Of a DNA stretch of 42,971 bases, positions 41,436 to 42,971 are shown in pieces (the first letter of the stretch is position 1; each line of letters begins with the position of its first letter). Location of the stretch: positions 48,082 through 91,052 of the forward strand of contig JBNGIQ010008881.1 of NCBI GenBank assembly GCA_049999765.1, written 5' to 3'. Source of the stretch: Phaeoceros laevis (Eukaryota > Anthocerotophyta > Anthocerotopsida > Notothyladales). The translations under genes were made by a program, and so were the position numbers. Under the pieces are notes generated by a model, which worked only from the letters and a program-made list of their open reading frames with translations, had not been told where the DNA came from and did not search any database.

Positions 41436-42971
41436 TTATGTACAGTGCACACCTGGGTCAGGTGACCTAGCGAGCCCTTTGACCTGACAGCCTTTCTTTC
41501 CGTGGACATATTTCTCTTCATCGGACTCATACTCTGGCTCGGGGATGAAAACCTTTCCGTGTCTTGGACATTGTGGATGCTTACAGCAGGCTCCACACAT
41601 TCGGTAGCTGCAGTCCTTCGCCTTCCGTTGTTTGCATGCACCTTTAGAGCATTTGGACGGAGTTTGCAAGGTCTTGAACTCGCCAAACGTCTTCTCAGCA
41701 TATCCAAAATTTGGCAAATCATCAGCATCCTTGAAGTTAGCATCACCGAATTTCTTCAGTCGAGCATCACTTGCTCTTCTCTTTTGCTCAGCCTGCACCA
41801 GTTTTCTCTTGTTTTCATCCGGCCATTTCTGGACGAAGGCACCAGAGTTAGAGAAGTGCATTTGAGGTAACTCATGAGCAGGGCTGCAAAATGAGAAGAG
41901 TACCTGACGAAGTGTTCTCGTGTTGAAGAGGTTTCTCCCCTTGATGAGAAGTGACGCCATCAATCCTAGAGGTTTCAATCCAGAGGTCCATAGGACCTCT
42001 AACTGATGAGGCACGAAAGTGAAATAATTAGACAAAAAGGAAATGGTACCTTCCATCAGAAAAACTGCAACAAACTAGGTTGGACAAGGTATCCTAGATT
42101 GCTTAATACTGTGAAGGTATGCTGCTGATTGTCGGCTCCATAGCCCTCTTTTGTAACATGTGCTGCTACTATGCGTTCTCCAATAGGCTCGGCTGATTCT
42201 GCATCCCACCTATCATAACCTCTGGTAGCAGAAGCGGCAGGTTTGGCATTTACCAAGCTTATTAGACAGCCCAACAAGGCAGATGTGCAAACCATCCGCA
42301 GACAAAGCAACATGTTTGGGGGCACTTACGCATAAATAGCCTGAGTAAACAGCACTGTGTCTCCCTTCACCACATCACCTCTGGCTGTTGACGAAGTGAC
42401 GAGTCAGATCGATGAGGGACCTGAACTCTCATGCAGTTGCAAATCAACACAAGAAGAGAATCTCACCTCTAACGTCAATGGTAAACGAAGATTCAGGGTA
42501 CACGTTTTTAGCACCAAGTGATTTTAACCTGGTCAGGCAAGGGCCTATGACGTCAGTCGTTGTCATGTCTTCAGCTTCTACACTAATTCCAAAACATTCG
42601 TCCTTACTTGAGATATTCTTTGACGCGGTCCATGAGCTCCTGCTTGAGACCCGTCGTCCTGAGGCTTCGTTCTTGATGTAAGATCTGATTTGGGGCAGCG
42701 AAAGCTCTTTTGGAGCACCACCACCTACAATTTCCAGGCCACAGTTCAGACCGCACGCAATGCAGTGCTCTCAGCGAGTCTCAAATGAAAACGTAGGAGA
42801 TCAGAGCTTTGTTAGAACCAGACTCATGGAAAAGTTCCTGCTCAGGTGGTCAGGGCAAAATATAACCTTCTAGGTGCCTGCGAACTTCGCTCTCGCTCAA
42901 ATTTTTTTGCTTCACACGTTTTATTTGCCGAGCTTCCTTCTCCACTGTTTCTTCCTCTTCTTCCTCTTCTT
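41436..42971 (-). CDS. C3H62-like nuclear protein with SAP domain, 5' end outside window, one-base frameshift
   Basis: Exons (minus): 42971(edge)-42867, 42724-42608, 42528-42467, 42378-42330, 42221-42110, 42002-41904, 41828-41436 (TAA). All introns are GT...AG. The edge exon encodes a Glu-rich then basic segment. The next holds the SAP DNA/RNA-binding motif (ELSLPQIRSYIKNE ... LRTTGLKQELMDRVKEYLK), but a base is missing between the halves. The phase of the following exon confirms that the second half's frame is the correct one. Then come VYPESSFTIDVRGDVVKGDT, IGERIVAAHVTKEGYGADNQ, QQHTFTLEVLW and LLIKGRNLFNTRTLRQ, which I recall from plant zinc finger CCCH 62 proteins. The C-terminus has a Cys cluster C-x4-C-x7-C-x4-C-x2-CC-x4-C-x3-H (CSKGACKQRKAKDC...CPRH). 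No CCCH finger lies in the visible part. Function is not established. Confidence 0.82.

Overview
The window is nuclear DNA of a land plant. Three things support this. There are spliced genes with canonical GT/AG introns. There are chloroplast- and mitochondrion-targeted housekeeping proteins (TGD2, glutamine-PRPP amidotransferase, a DUF4079 thylakoid-type protein, mitoribosomal mL54). There is also a large P-class PPR gene, together with decayed PLS-class PPR copies. Abundant PPR relics, several intron-poor genes and moderate GC suggest a non-seed plant (moss, liverwort, hornwort, lycophyte or fern), but I cannot name the species. TAA, TAG and TGA all end genes at the expected family C-termini, so the code is standard.

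Layout. 0-6.7 kb: edge fragment; decayed PPR copy (+); nine-exon HAD-family gene (-); TGD2 (-); five-exon TCTP (-) with a TATA promoter. 6.7-14.4 kb: spacer; three-exon DOG1-domain gene (-); a long spacer; three-exon DNAJC17 (-). 14.4-20.4 kb: repeats with an N gap; a TGS1-like copy (-) cut by an in-frame TAA; an unrecognised long ORF (+); more tandem repeats. 20.4-27.4 kb: DUF4079 gene (+) convergent with an amidophosphoribosyltransferase gene (-) that carries an in-frame TAG; a possible SINE relic; F-box gene (-); mL54 (+). 29.3-35 kb: unrecognised hydrophobic protein (+); two-exon P-class PPR gene (-); MCM10 (+). 35.7-36.5 kb: decayed PPR copy (-) with three repeated modules. 36.5-41.4 kb: AT-rich, CTAG-rich repeats with two N gaps. 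41.4-end: C3H62-like SAP-domain gene (-) running off the edge, with a one-base frameshift in the SAP domain.

Exon models were built by hand from splice sites, reading phase and remembered family conservation. Where stated, total lengths and phases close exactly. The genes do not form a pathway; this is ordinary plant gene order mixed with repeats. I found no novel multi-gene system. The most notable observations are three separate single-site lesions in otherwise intact conserved genes (ATase, TGS1, C3H62-like), three 10-N gaps whose flanks overlap exactly, and a shared 3'-end sequence between MCM10 and the unrecognised gene upstream of it.
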